From contig NZ_FUXZ01000002.1 in assembly GCF_900167115.1 (NCBI RefSeq), positions 124,001 to 188,000 on the forward strand: a stretch of 64,000 nucleotides of DNA. The letters run 5' to 3'. The DNA comes from Eubacterium uniforme. Lineage in GTDB: Bacteria; Bacillota; Clostridia; Lachnospirales; Lachnospiraceae. Made by a program: the position numbers and the translations under genes. The notes beneath the pieces were generated by a model, which saw nothing but the letters and a program-made list of their open reading frames with translations, was not told the DNA's origin and ran no database searches. Of this stretch, positions 16,681 through 24,571 are shown piece after piece (the first letter of the stretch is position 1; every line of letters starts with the position of its first letter).

Positions 16681-17610
16681 ATGAAGAACTTAATTAGTTT
16701 TAGTGAGTATTCAGATGATGAAATAAAAGGAATATTGGATTTAGCAATTGATTTAAAAGCTAATCCTGAAAAATATAGTAAGTCACTTGAAGGTAAGAAA
16801 TTATATACTTTATTTGAAAAGACATCTACAAGAACTTTCTTATCATTTACAACTGGTATTACTGAACTTGGTGGACATTACTTTAACCAGAAGTGGGAAG
16901 ATTCAAACTTTGTTTTAGGTGATACTGTTTCAGAAGTTAAATATTTATGTAGAAACGTTGATATTATTATGGCTCGTTTAAAGAAGAGCGAAACTACAGA
17001 TTTATTTGCTAAGAATTCAACAGTACCATTTATTAATGGTTGTGATAATACATTCCATCCATGCCAGGCACTTGCTGATGTTCTTACTTTATATGAGAAG
17101 TTCGGTACATATAATGTTAAGTTATTATACATTGGTGCTAAGAATAATGTATTTAATTCTCTTATTGAATTATTACCACGTCTTGGTGGAACAGTTTATG
17201 GACTCACACCGATTGTTAATGATATGGGTGTAGATGATAAATTCTATGAAGATATCAAGGCTAAGGGGGGATATGTTGAGATTGATGCTCATGTTTCATC
17301 GGATGAATTTAAGGAATTAGCTAAAACAGTTGATGCTGTTTATACAGATACATGGGTTGATATGGAATTCTTTAATAATCCAGCATTTGCTAAGAAGAAA
17401 GAGGAAACAGTTGCTCTTATGAGTCCATACCAGATTAATGAAGATATGTTAGAAGGTAGCAAGGCAATTGTTTTACATGATATGCCAATGCATATTGGTT
17501 ATGAAATTTCTCAGGGTATCGTTGATAAACATATGGATACTATTATTGATCAGGCTGAGAATAGAAGACATGCTGAAAAAGCAGTTATGATTAAACTTTT
17601 ATCGGAATAA
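16681..17610 (+). CDS. argF: ornithine-carbamoyltransferase-like enzyme with a divergent substrate loop
   Basis: The protein has 309 residues, normal length for the aspartate/ornithine carbamoyltransferase family. It keeps the carbamoyl-phosphate site: S49-T50-R51-T52 in EKTSTRTFLSF and H126-P-C-Q129. The C-terminal R-containing helix (ENRRHAEKAVM) is also kept. The loop that in ornithine transcarbamoylase reads HCLP, whose Cys contacts ornithine, is H266-D-M-P269 here (VLHDMPMHIGYE). The activity is therefore not certain: ornithine is most likely, but a related amine or amino acid is possible. The upstream ARG-box-like site and argS and carAB nearby support an arginine role. Confidence 0.8.
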   Translation: MKNLISFSEYSDDEIKGILDLAIDLKANPEKYSKSLEGKKLYTLFEKTSTRTFLSFTTGITELGGHYFNQKWEDSNFVLGDTVSEVKYLCRNVDIIMARLKKSETTDLFAKNSTVPFINGCDNTFHPCQALADVLTLYEKFGTYNVKLLYIGAKNNVFNSLIELLPRLGGTVYGLTPIVNDMGVDDKFYEDIKAKGGYVEIDAHVSSDEFKELAKTVDAVYTDTWVDMEFFNNPAFAKKKEETVALMSPYQINEDMLEGSKAIVLHDMPMHIGYEISQGIVDKHMDTIIDQAENRRHAEKAVMIKLLSE

Positions 17611-17637
17611 TATAAAGATTTGGAGAGGCGGAAAGAT

Positions 17638-18792
17638 ATGGATAATAATAAACCTAAAGAACCGATTACACTGTTTAATATATTTGGTTTAATATATCCT
17701 TTGGGGATTTATTATGTTGCTCAGGTTATTGTGGTTATTTTATTTGCTTTTTATGTTGTCGCAAATAATCCTGAAGCAGCAAGTGATAAAGAATTATATA
17801 CTGAATTGGTGATGAAGCAGGCGATTACAATTACTCTTGTAAGTGATGCTATTCTAATTCCGATTATGATTTTACTTATGAAATTTGATAGTAGTAAATT
17901 AAAGAAAAAAGGATATAAAAGAGTATTACAGAATGTTGAACCAGCTAAGTTTTTATTAGTTATTCCATATGCTTTTTTAGGTATGGTGGTTTGTAATTTA
18001 TTAGCAACATTTGCTCTTTCTGTTCTTCCTGAATCATTCACAAAGTCTTATGATTCAGCTGCTGCATCAATTTATAGTGGTAATAAAGTTGTGATGGTTA
18101 TTGCAGTAGCATTGGTAGGTCCAATTTTAGAAGAATTAGTTTTTAGAGGTGTTTTATACAACAGATTAAAAGATATGTTTGGTGTTGTTGTAGCTGTACT
18201 TGGATCAGCTATTACATTTGGTGTATTTCATATGAACTGGGTTCAGGGAATTTATGCTGGAACATTAGGACTTTTACTTGCATTTTTATATTATAAATAT
18301 AAATCTATAATAGCACCAATTATGATGCATGTTATATGTAACTCTATAAGTTTAGTTGCTACATTCCTTTCGAAAGAAGGTGTTGAGGGCGCAGCTAAAG
18401 GTTCAGAAAAGGTTAAGGTTACACCTGAATTGCTTTCAGGATTTATGTTTTATTTATTTATATTTATAATTGTGTTTTTTGTGGTTCTTATAAAAGTTAG
18501 AGTCGTAGAGCAGTATGTAAGAGTAGATAATAATAATCCATATGGTAAGTATGGTGAGTTGAATAACCCTTATGGCTATAATCAGATGAATAATGGCTAT
18601 AATCAGATGAATAACGGATATAATCAAATGAACAATGGTTACAATCAAATGAATAATGGTTATAACCAACCAAATAATGCTCCTGGACAGACAGTTGATA
18701 ATTATAATGGTTATGGTAATAATCAGTGGATTGATGATTATTTATCTAATCAGGGTAATTCAAATAATAATGATAATAATACTAATCAATAA
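17638..18792 (+). CDS. CPBP-family intramembrane metalloprotease with repeat tail
   Basis: The product has 384 residues from the ATG at 17638, which follows GGAGAGG; a TTG at 17620 is in frame but less likely. It is a multi-pass membrane protein of the CPBP/Abi (Rce1-like) family. The metal and catalytic motifs are all present: E165-E166-x3-R170 in LEELVFRG, H198 in FGVFHMNW and H231-x3-N235 in MMHVICNS. The tail after residue 300 is a spacer of Asn, Gly, Tyr, Gln and Met with a seven-residue unit (GYNQMNN) repeated about five times. Members act as proteases on membrane peptides or in self-immunity to bacteriocins. The substrate is unknown. Confidence 0.85.
   Translation: MDNNKPKEPITLFNIFGLIYPLGIYYVAQVIVVILFAFYVVANNPEAASDKELYTELVMKQAITITLVSDAILIPIMILLMKFDSSKLKKKGYKRVLQNVEPAKFLLVIPYAFLGMVVCNLLATFALSVLPESFTKSYDSAAASIYSGNKVVMVIAVALVGPILEELVFRGVLYNRLKDMFGVVVAVLGSAITFGVFHMNWVQGIYAGTLGLLLAFLYYKYKSIIAPIMMHVICNSISLVATFLSKEGVEGAAKGSEKVKVTPELLSGFMFYLFIFIIVFFVVLIKVRVVEQYVRVDNNNPYGKYGELNNPYGYNQMNNGYNQMNNGYNQMNNGYNQMNNGYNQPNNAPGQTVDNYNGYGNNQWIDDYLSNQGNSNNNDNNTNQ
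18574..18678 (+). repeat. five 21-bp tandem repeats encoding GYNQMNN
   Basis: In-frame units start at 18574, 18595, 18616, 18637 and 18658 (last one degenerate). Later units differ at silent third positions, so the repeat is kept at the protein level. Confidence 0.9.
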
Positions 18793-18861
18793 TTTATAGG
18801 TTGATTGGTTATTGTGATGTTTTTTAGAATATAGGAAATATTGAAAAAGGACAAACGTAGA

Positions 18862-19884
18862 ATGAGTAAATTAATTAGTTTTGCTGTTCCATGTTACAAT
18901 TCTGCAGAATACATGAAACAAAGCATTATGAGTATTGTTAATGGTGGGGAAGATGTTGAAATTATAATTGTAGATGATGGTTCTAAGGATGATACGTTAA
19001 AGATTGCTAAAGAACTTGAAGCTGAATATCCAACAATTATCAAAGTTGTTCATCAGGAGAATGGTGGACATGGTGACGCTGTTAATACAGGTCTTAAGAA
19101 CTCTACAGGTAAGTATTTCAAGGTTGTTGATAGTGATGATAAATTAGGTAAGAATGCTCTTGTTGAAGTTATTTCCTTCCTTAAACGTGTTGAAGAAGAA
19201 GGAAAGAATCTTGATTTGCTAATTTGTAATTATGTATATGATAAGGTTGGAGAGAAACATAAGAAGGTTATGCGTTATAAGCGTGCTATGCCTAATGGAA
19301 GATTTTTCTCTTGGAGTGATAAAATCAAATTAAAAGAAAGTCAGTATATCTTGATGCATTCAGTTATTTATAGAACTGAAATGCTTAGAAAGTGTAAATT
19401 AGAATTACCTAAGCATACTTTCTATGTGGATAATATTTTTGTTTTTCATCCATTGCCTTATGTACAGAACATGTATTATCTAGATGTTAATTTATATAAG
19501 TATTATATAGGTAGAGAGGATCAGTCTGTTAATGAAAAGGTTATGATTTCAAGACTTGATCAGCAAATTAGAGTAACTAAAATCATGATTGATTCATATT
19601 TGAACAGACCAATGGATACTCCTGTTAGATGTTCAAAGTATATGGCTCACTATCTTGATATGATGATGTGTGTTTCTTCTATTTTGTGTATTTTATCTGG
19701 TGAAGATGAAAACTTAAAAAAGAAAGAAGAACTTTGGAATCATTTAAAAGAAAAGGATATTAAGTTATATAAGAAATTAAGACATTCATTCCTTGGTATT
19801 GGAATGAATCTTCCTGGAAAGGCTGGCAGAAGTCTTTCTGTTAAAGGATATAAAGTTATGCAAAAAATCTTTAAGTTTAATTAA
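18862..19884 (+). CDS. family 2 glycosyltransferase
   Basis: 340 residues from the ATG at 18862, preceded by AAAGGA; the TTG at 18841 is an alternative. The GT-A fold markers of GT2 are clear: FAVPCYNSAEYM at the N-terminus, IIVDDGSKDDT (nucleotide-sugar binding), GGHGDAVNTGLKNSTGKY and a DSDD metal-binding motif near residue 93. No strong membrane anchor is visible. It is grouped with a lipid kinase and a PAP2 protein, which suggests work on a glycolipid or lipid-linked sugar. Donor and acceptor cannot be told from sequence. Confidence 0.85.
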   Translation: MSKLISFAVPCYNSAEYMKQSIMSIVNGGEDVEIIIVDDGSKDDTLKIAKELEAEYPTIIKVVHQENGGHGDAVNTGLKNSTGKYFKVVDSDDKLGKNALVEVISFLKRVEEEGKNLDLLICNYVYDKVGEKHKKVMRYKRAMPNGRFFSWSDKIKLKESQYILMHSVIYRTEMLRKCKLELPKHTFYVDNIFVFHPLPYVQNMYYLDVNLYKYYIGREDQSVNEKVMISRLDQQIRVTKIMIDSYLNRPMDTPVRCSKYMAHYLDMMMCVSSILCILSGEDENLKKKEELWNHLKEKDIKLYKKLRHSFLGIGMNLPGKAGRSLSVKGYKVMQKIFKFN

Positions 19885-19922
19885 TTTTATTAAATTAAAA
19901 TATATGTATTATAGGGGTGGAG

Positions 19923-20858
19923 ATGCAGTATCATTTTATTGTAAATCCAAATGCAAAATCTAGAAGTGGTAGAAGCGTATTAAGCATTATTAAACCTATT
20001 GTAGAAGAAAAAATTGATGAGTATGAATTTCATGAAACTTCAGGTCCAGGTGATGCTACAGAAATAGCTATGATGTTAACTCAAAATCCGCTTGAAAAAG
20101 TTGTGGTGGTAATAGGAGGAGATGGTACTCTTAATGAGGTTATAAATGGTCTTGTTAACTATGATAATATAACATTAGCTGTGATTCCTATGGGGACAGG
20201 AAATGATTTTGCTAGAGGACTTAAGATTTCTAAAAGAATAAAAAAGACACTTAATAGAATTATTAAGATGGAAAAAATTATTAAGGTAAATATTGGTCTA
20301 ACTCAATTTGGAAATGATGATGGTTTGGATTATGAAACCTATCGTTTTTTAGTTAGTAGTGGTGTTGGATATGATGCCAGAATTTGTGAGATCAATAATT
20401 CATCTAATACGAAAAGTTTTTTGAATAAATTAAATTTAGGCAAGTTATCGTATGCATATCTTGGTATTACACAAATGATGAATAGCAAGTATGGTGATGT
20501 TACGATTGAACTTGATGATGGTACTGATGTATTTGTAAAGGACTTTATTTTTTGTTCGGCACATAATTTACCATATGAAGGTGGAGGATTTTTATTTGCT
20601 CCAAATGCTCTTTGTGACGATGGTTATTTAGATTTGTGTGTGGTTAATAATATTTCGAGATTTAAAGCATTATTGCTTTTGCCGTTAGCTCTAAAAGGAA
20701 AGCACATAGGGCATGGAGGCGTTAATGTTTATAGATGTAAATCGGTCTTGATCAATTCAAAGAGAAGATTATCTGTTCATACGGATGGTGAAACATATGA
20801 TAGACAGAATTACATTAAGATTTCAATTTTGCCAAAAAGAATAAAAATGATAGTATAA
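19923..20858 (+). CDS. diacylglycerol/lipid kinase (DagK/YegS family)
   Basis: 311 residues from the ATG at 19923, with AGGGG just upstream; a GTG at 19917 is in frame. Family motifs are the N-terminal FIVNPNAKSRSGRS, the nucleotide-binding VVIGGDGTLNEVINGL and PMGTGNDFARGL. It phosphorylates diacylglycerol or a similar lipid with ATP, recycling lipid from teichoic-acid or glycolipid synthesis. It sits between a glycosyltransferase and a PAP2-type protein, so the three could act in one membrane-lipid pathway. Confidence 0.88.
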   Translation: MQYHFIVNPNAKSRSGRSVLSIIKPIVEEKIDEYEFHETSGPGDATEIAMMLTQNPLEKVVVVIGGDGTLNEVINGLVNYDNITLAVIPMGTGNDFARGLKISKRIKKTLNRIIKMEKIIKVNIGLTQFGNDDGLDYETYRFLVSSGVGYDARICEINNSSNTKSFLNKLNLGKLSYAYLGITQMMNSKYGDVTIELDDGTDVFVKDFIFCSAHNLPYEGGGFLFAPNALCDDGYLDLCVVNNISRFKALLLLPLALKGKHIGHGGVNVYRCKSVLINSKRRLSVHTDGETYDRQNYIKISILPKRIKMIV

Positions 20859-20892
20859 AAACTTTATGAGCGAGACTTTGATGGAGAGTAAT

Positions 20893-21549
20893 ATGAAAGA
20901 ACTGATAAAGAAATATGGGCATTGTTGGACAATAAGTTATTTTGTTGTTTATATGATATGGTTTACTTGGCTTGAAAAAAGAAGTATGCCATCTTGTCAT
21001 ATTATGCATTGCTTTGTGGATGATTATATTCCGTTTGTAGATGTATTTATTATTCCGTATTTAATATGGTTTTTATATATACCAGCTGCATGGTTATTCT
21101 TATTTTTGAAAGATAAAAAAGAGTTTTATAAATTCTGTTTATATTTATATTTGGGAATGAGTATTTGCTTGTTTATATGTACTATTTATCCAAATGGTCA
21201 GGATTTGAGAGTTAATCTTGATTTTGGTGAAAATTTATGGGTTAAGATGCTTGGTTTTATTTATAACTCAGATTCAAATACTAACGTTTTTCCGAGTATT
21301 CATGTGTTTAATTCAATAGCAATACATTTGTCGCTTATGAAGAGTAAACATATTCCAAAGGGACATTGGGTTACAATGATAAGTTTATCTGTTATGTTGC
21401 TTATATGTTCATCAACAGTATTTTTGAAACAGCATTCTATATTAGATGTTATTGCAGGAACCGCATTAGCTATAGTGTTGTATCAGATTATTTATAATGA
21501 TATTTTCGGAAAGATAAAGAGTGTATTTGCTAAGAAAAAAGCAGAATAA
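20893..21549 (+). CDS. PAP2-superfamily membrane phosphatase/transferase
   Basis: The start at 20893 is chosen because GGAGAG lies four bases upstream; the ATG at 20866 would add nine residues. The product is an integral membrane protein of about 218 residues with five to six hydrophobic segments. PAP2 signatures appear as VFPSIHVFNS (middle) and KQHSILDVIAGT (late). These carry the catalytic histidines of lipid phosphate phosphatases and inositol-phosphoryl transferases. It lies 34 bases behind the lipid kinase and probably shares its transcript. Confidence 0.8.
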   Translation: MKELIKKYGHCWTISYFVVYMIWFTWLEKRSMPSCHIMHCFVDDYIPFVDVFIIPYLIWFLYIPAAWLFLFLKDKKEFYKFCLYLYLGMSICLFICTIYPNGQDLRVNLDFGENLWVKMLGFIYNSDSNTNVFPSIHVFNSIAIHLSLMKSKHIPKGHWVTMISLSVMLLICSSTVFLKQHSILDVIAGTALAIVLYQIIYNDIFGKIKSVFAKKKAE

Positions 21550-21590
21550 AAGCCAAATGCTTAAAATATGGTATTTTTTATAAATAATGG

Positions 21591-21619
21591 TTGACATATA
21601 ATATAAGTAATGTTATTAT
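21591..21619 (+). promoter_or_regulatory. promoter of infC-rpmI-rplT
   Basis: TTGACA (21591-21596), 17-base spacer, TATTAT (21614-21619). A long leader follows. Confidence 0.85.
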
Positions 21620-21625
21620 ATTTAA

Positions 21626-21811
21626 GGTTAAAACAAAGTAGATTTATTCTCACCACGTCAGAAGAGCTGAACGTTGGTTAATATTTTTAATAAAAGCTTA
21701 GGCTTATTTTATTATGATATTTTAGTGAGTGAACTTTGTTTACTCACTTTTTTTATAAGGTATACACTTATAATAGGGTGTTGATAATGATGATTATGGA
21801 GGTATAAAACA
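21626..21811 (+). promoter_or_regulatory. infC operon leader (L20-type autoregulatory attenuator)
   Basis: About 185 nt of transcribed leader precede infC. It holds a structured region followed by an intrinsic terminator at 21724-21754, well before the gene. In Firmicutes L20 represses infC-rpmI-rplT by binding such a leader and favouring premature termination. Gene order and terminator position match; the L20-binding fold itself was not verified. Confidence 0.75.
21724..21754 (+). terminator. attenuator terminator in infC leader
   Basis: The 11-bp stem AGTGAGTGAAC / GTTTACTCACT (one G-U pair) with a 3-base loop is followed by seven Ts, upstream of infC. Confidence 0.85.
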
Positions 21812-22318
21812 ATTAGCGATTTAATGATTAATGAGCAGATCAGGGACAAAGAAGTAAGACTCATCGGTGAAGATGGAGAGATGATTGGTATAGTTTCGGC
21901 TAAGGAAGCTCAGAAACTTGCAAGAGAAGCAGAACTTGATCTTGTAAAAATTTCACCTAACGCTAAGCCACCAGTTTGTAAAATTATTGATTATGGTAAA
22001 TACAAATATGAGATGGCTAGAAAAGAAAAGGAAGCTAAGAAAAAGCAAAAAGTAATTGAAATCAAAGAGGTTAGACTTTCTCCAAATATTGAAGAGAATG
22101 ATTTAAAGACTAAGGCTAATAGCGCTAGAAAGTTTATTACTAAGGGCGACAGAGTTAAGGTTACTCTTAGATTTAGAGGTAGAGAGATGGCTCATATTCA
22201 GAGTTCTAAACATGTTTTAGATGATTTCGCACAGTTACTTTCTGATATTGCAGTTATCGATAAGGCACCTAAACTAGAAGGAAGAAATATGACTATGTTT
22301 TTAACTGAGAAAAAATAA
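21812..22318 (+). CDS. infC: translation initiation factor IF-3
   Basis: Binds the 30S subunit, promotes correct start-codon choice and prevents early 50S joining. The start is taken as an ATT at 21812, nine bases after GGAGG, giving ISDLMINEQIRDKEVRLIG, the usual IF-3 N-terminus (168 residues). The ATG at 21824 lacks its own site and would drop conserved residues. An AUU-type start is a known self-control device of infC, because IF-3 discriminates against it. Conserved segments are ICKIIDYGKYKYE-like PVCKIIDYGKYKYEM and KVTLRFRGREM. It is first in the infC-rpmI-rplT operon. Confidence 0.92.
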   Translation: MSDLMINEQIRDKEVRLIGEDGEMIGIVSAKEAQKLAREAELDLVKISPNAKPPVCKIIDYGKYKYEMARKEKEAKKKQKVIEIKEVRLSPNIEENDLKTKANSARKFITKGDRVKVTLRFRGREMAHIQSSKHVLDDFAQLLSDIAVIDKAPKLEGRNMTMFLTEKK

Positions 22319-22351
22319 CTTAGTTAATCATATATTAAGGAGGATGAAACA

Positions 22352-22549
22352 ATGCCAAAGATGAAAACAAGCAGAGCAGCTGCTAAACGTTTCAAAAAAA
22401 CAGGAACAGGAAAGCTTAAAAGAATGAAAGCTTATAAGTCACATATCTTAACTAAGAAAACAACTAAGAGAAAGAGAAATCTTAGAAAAGCAGCAATGAC
22501 AGATGCTACTAATGTAAAGAATATGAAGAAGATTTTACCTTATCTATAG
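22352..22549 (+). CDS. rpmI: 50S ribosomal protein L35
   Basis: 65 very basic residues beginning [18 protein letters not shown], the L35 signature, and ending KKILPYL. Length is normal. It is the middle gene of infC-rpmI-rplT, 33 bases after infC, with an AGGAGG site. Its expression is expected to follow the L20-controlled leader. Confidence 0.97.
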   Translation: MPKMKTSRAAAKRFKKTGTGKLKRMKAYKSHILTKKTTKRKRNLRKAAMTDATNVKNMKKILPYL

Positions 22550-22573
22550 GTTTAAAGTAGGAGGACAAGGAAA

Positions 22574-22930
22574 ATGGCAAGAATCAAAGGCGGTATGAAC
22601 GCTAGAAAAAGACATAATAGAGTATTAAAACTCGCTAAGGGTTATAGAGGAGCTAGATCTAATCAGTATAGAGTAGCAAAACAGTCTGTTATGAGAGCTC
22701 TTACAAGCTCATATGCTGGTAGAAAGCAGAAAAAACGTCAGTTCAGACAGTTATGGATTGCTAGAATTAATGCTGCAGCAAGACTTAATGGTCTTTCATA
22801 CAGCAAGTTTATGTATGGTTTAAAGCTTGCACAGGTTGAAGTTAACAGAAAGATGTTAGCTGAGATGGCTGTAAATGATGCTGAAGGATTTACAAAACTC
22901 GTAGAAGTTGCAAAGGGAAAACTTGCATAA
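22574..22930 (+). CDS. rplT: 50S ribosomal protein L20
   Basis: 118 residues, full length, with the usual N-terminus ([18 protein letters not shown]) and the central [20 protein letters not shown] block. It binds 23S rRNA early in assembly and represses its own operon by binding the infC leader. It lies 24 bases after rpmI with a GGAGG site. Confidence 0.98.
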   Translation: MARIKGGMNARKRHNRVLKLAKGYRGARSNQYRVAKQSVMRALTSSYAGRKQKKRQFRQLWIARINAAARLNGLSYSKFMYGLKLAQVEVNRKMLAEMAVNDAEGFTKLVEVAKGKLA

Positions 22931-22931
22931 C

Positions 22932-23030
22932 TACTTCTGATTTGAAAAATCAGAAGAGCCATCCGCGGCTTTGAGCGGAGTAAAAGATTCACTGGAAGTG
23001 AATCTACATCTTGGATTTGAAAAAAATCAA
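22932..23030 (+). other. run of three hairpins after rplT
   Basis: Three stems occur in ~75 nt: CTTCTGATT / AATCAGAAG, CCGC / GCGG, and GATTCACT-GGA-AGTGAATC. None is followed by a proper T-run on the plus strand. They may stabilise the operon 3' end or form a small RNA; the role is unknown. Confidence 0.4.
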
Positions 23031-23048
23031 AAAAAATTATAAAAACCG

Positions 23049-23077
23049 TTGACATTATCCGACATAAATGGTATTAT
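23049..23077 (+). promoter_or_regulatory. promoter of tRNA-Leu(AAG)
   Basis: TTGACA (23049-23054), 17-base spacer, TATTAT (23072-23077), 33 bases before the mature tRNA. Confidence 0.85.
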
Positions 23078-23110
23078 AGTCATCGCGTCAGGTAATTGAA
23101 TGACGGTTTT

Positions 23111-23194
23111 GCGGGAGTGCTGGAATTGGCAGACAGGCTAGACTAAGGATCTAGTTCGGAGTTCCGAGTGAGGGTTCAAGTCCCTTCTCCCGCA
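23111..23194 (+). tRNA. tRNA-Leu (anticodon AAG)
   Basis: A complete cloverleaf with a long variable arm. The acceptor stem is GCGGGAG / CTCCCGC with discriminator A, and the D-loop contains AATTGG. The anticodon stem CTAGA / TCTAG encloses CTAAGGA, giving anticodon AAG. The T-arm is AGGG-TTCAAGT-CCCT. CCA is not encoded. An A at the wobble position is unusual for a bacterial leucine tRNA and implies deamination to inosine or direct reading of CUU. Confidence 0.93.
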
Positions 23195-23200
23195 TACTTA

Positions 23201-23235
23201 AGACACAACAAGAGTTGTGTCTTAATTTTATTTTT
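23201..23235 (+). terminator. terminator after tRNA-Leu(AAG)
   Basis: Perfect 9-bp stem AGACACAAC / GTTGTGTCT with loop AAGA, followed by a T-rich tail. Confidence 0.9.
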
Positions 23236-23341
23236 ACGACGAGTAAAGAACTAGATGTTTTTTAGTATTTTACAATCGTGATACAATCACCAATATAGAC
23301 ATAGTAGTTTTGATAATCGTATTTAGTTTGGTTTTAGGTTT

Positions 23342-23425
23342 GCAGTCGTGGCGGAATTGGTATACGCGCATGATTCAGGTTCATGTCCATGCATGTGGGT
23401 GTGGGTTCAAGTCCCATCGACTGCA
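23342..23425 (+). tRNA. tRNA-Leu (anticodon CAG)
   Basis: The acceptor stem is GCAGTCG / CGACTGC with discriminator A. The anticodon stem CATGA / TCATG encloses TTCAGGT, giving CAG. The variable arm is long and the T-loop is TTCAAGT. CCA is not encoded. The gene reads CUG codons. Confidence 0.94.
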
Positions 23426-23432
23426 TAATTTT

Positions 23433-23464
23433 ATAAAAGTGGGTTATGTCACTTTTATTTTTTT
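23433..23464 (+). terminator. terminator after tRNA-Leu(CAG)
   Basis: Stem ATAAAAGTG / CACTTTTAT, 8-base loop, then a run of Ts. Confidence 0.85.
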
Positions 23465-23548
23465 GCATTATTTGTTAAAATACTAATATTGAGAATGTAT
23501 TATTAAGTGTGCCGTTATGGCAGTTATAGTTTTAATTCAGGAGTGAGA

Positions 23549-24562
23549 ATGGGTATTAGTATTAGAGAACAATGGGAGGACTGGGAAGAGAGTTTCCTAA
23601 GTCAGTATGCATCTAAAAGTAAAAATAGTGAAGGCAGGGATGTACCTGAAGAACCTTGTGATCTTAGAACGATTTATCAAAGAGACAGGGATAGAATTAT
23701 TCATTCTAAGTCGTTTAGAAGACTAAAGCATAAAACACAGGTTTTTCTTGCGCCTAGAGGTGATCATTATAGAACACGACTTACTCATACTTTAGAGGTT
23801 TCTCAGATAGCAAGATCAATCTCTAGAGCGTTAAGGCTTAATGAAGATTTAACTGAGGCTATTGCACTTGGTCATGATCTTGGACATACACCATTTGGTC
23901 ATTGTGGAGAAAGAGCTCTTGATGGGATTTGTGATTTGGGTTTTAAACATAACGAACAAAGTATTAGAGTTGTTGAAGTTCTAGAGAACGAAGGCAAGGG
24001 CCTTAACTTGTCAAAAGAAGTAAGAGATGGAATATTAAATCATAAAACTTCTGGTAATCCAAAAACACTAGAAGGCCAGGTGGTTAGATATTCAGATAAG
24101 ATTGCATATATTAATCATGATATTGATGATGCAATTAGAGCTGGGATTATGAAGGAAGATGATATTCCTGTTTATTATCGCGATATTCTTGGTGATACGA
24201 CTAAAACAAGACTTGATGCACTTATTCATGATGTTGTAAATAACAGCATTGGTAAGGATAAGGTTTATATGTCTGATGAATACAACGATGCAATGTATAA
24301 ACTTAGAGTGTTTATGTTTGATAGAGTTTATACTAATAAAGTTGCTAAAGGCGAAGAAGTAAAAGCTAATGCAATGATTGAGAAGTTATATGAGTATTAT
24401 TTGAATAATGTTGATGAACTTCCAGAAGAATATTTATATCTTAATAGAGAAAAGGGAGAAGATATTAGAAGGGTTGTATGTGATTACATAGCTGGTATGT
24501 CGGATCAGTATTCTGTTAAGACATTTCAGAATATATTTGTTCCAAAATCTTGGGAAATGTAG
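23549..24562 (+). CDS. dgt: dGTP triphosphohydrolase-like HD protein
   Basis: 337 residues from the ATG at 23549, five bases after CAGGAG; a GTG at 23507 would add an atypical leader. It belongs to the dGTPase / HD-domain family that removes triphosphate from dNTPs. Motifs seen are SKSFRRLKHKTQVF, the first metal-binding His in TRLTHTLEVSQIAR, the HD pair in LGHDLGHTPFGHCGE, and RYSDKIAYINHDIDD. It is first in a dgt-dnaG-trmK group, a common Clostridia order, and probably moderates dNTP pools next to the replication primase. Confidence 0.9.
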   Translation: MGISIREQWEDWEESFLSQYASKSKNSEGRDVPEEPCDLRTIYQRDRDRIIHSKSFRRLKHKTQVFLAPRGDHYRTRLTHTLEVSQIARSISRALRLNEDLTEAIALGHDLGHTPFGHCGERALDGICDLGFKHNEQSIRVVEVLENEGKGLNLSKEVRDGILNHKTSGNPKTLEGQVVRYSDKIAYINHDIDDAIRAGIMKEDDIPVYYRDILGDTTKTRLDALIHDVVNNSIGKDKVYMSDEYNDAMYKLRVFMFDRVYTNKVAKGEEVKANAMIEKLYEYYLNNVDELPEEYLYLNREKGEDIRRVVCDYIAGMSDQYSVKTFQNIFVPKSWEM

Positions 24563-24571
24563 AGGTTATTT

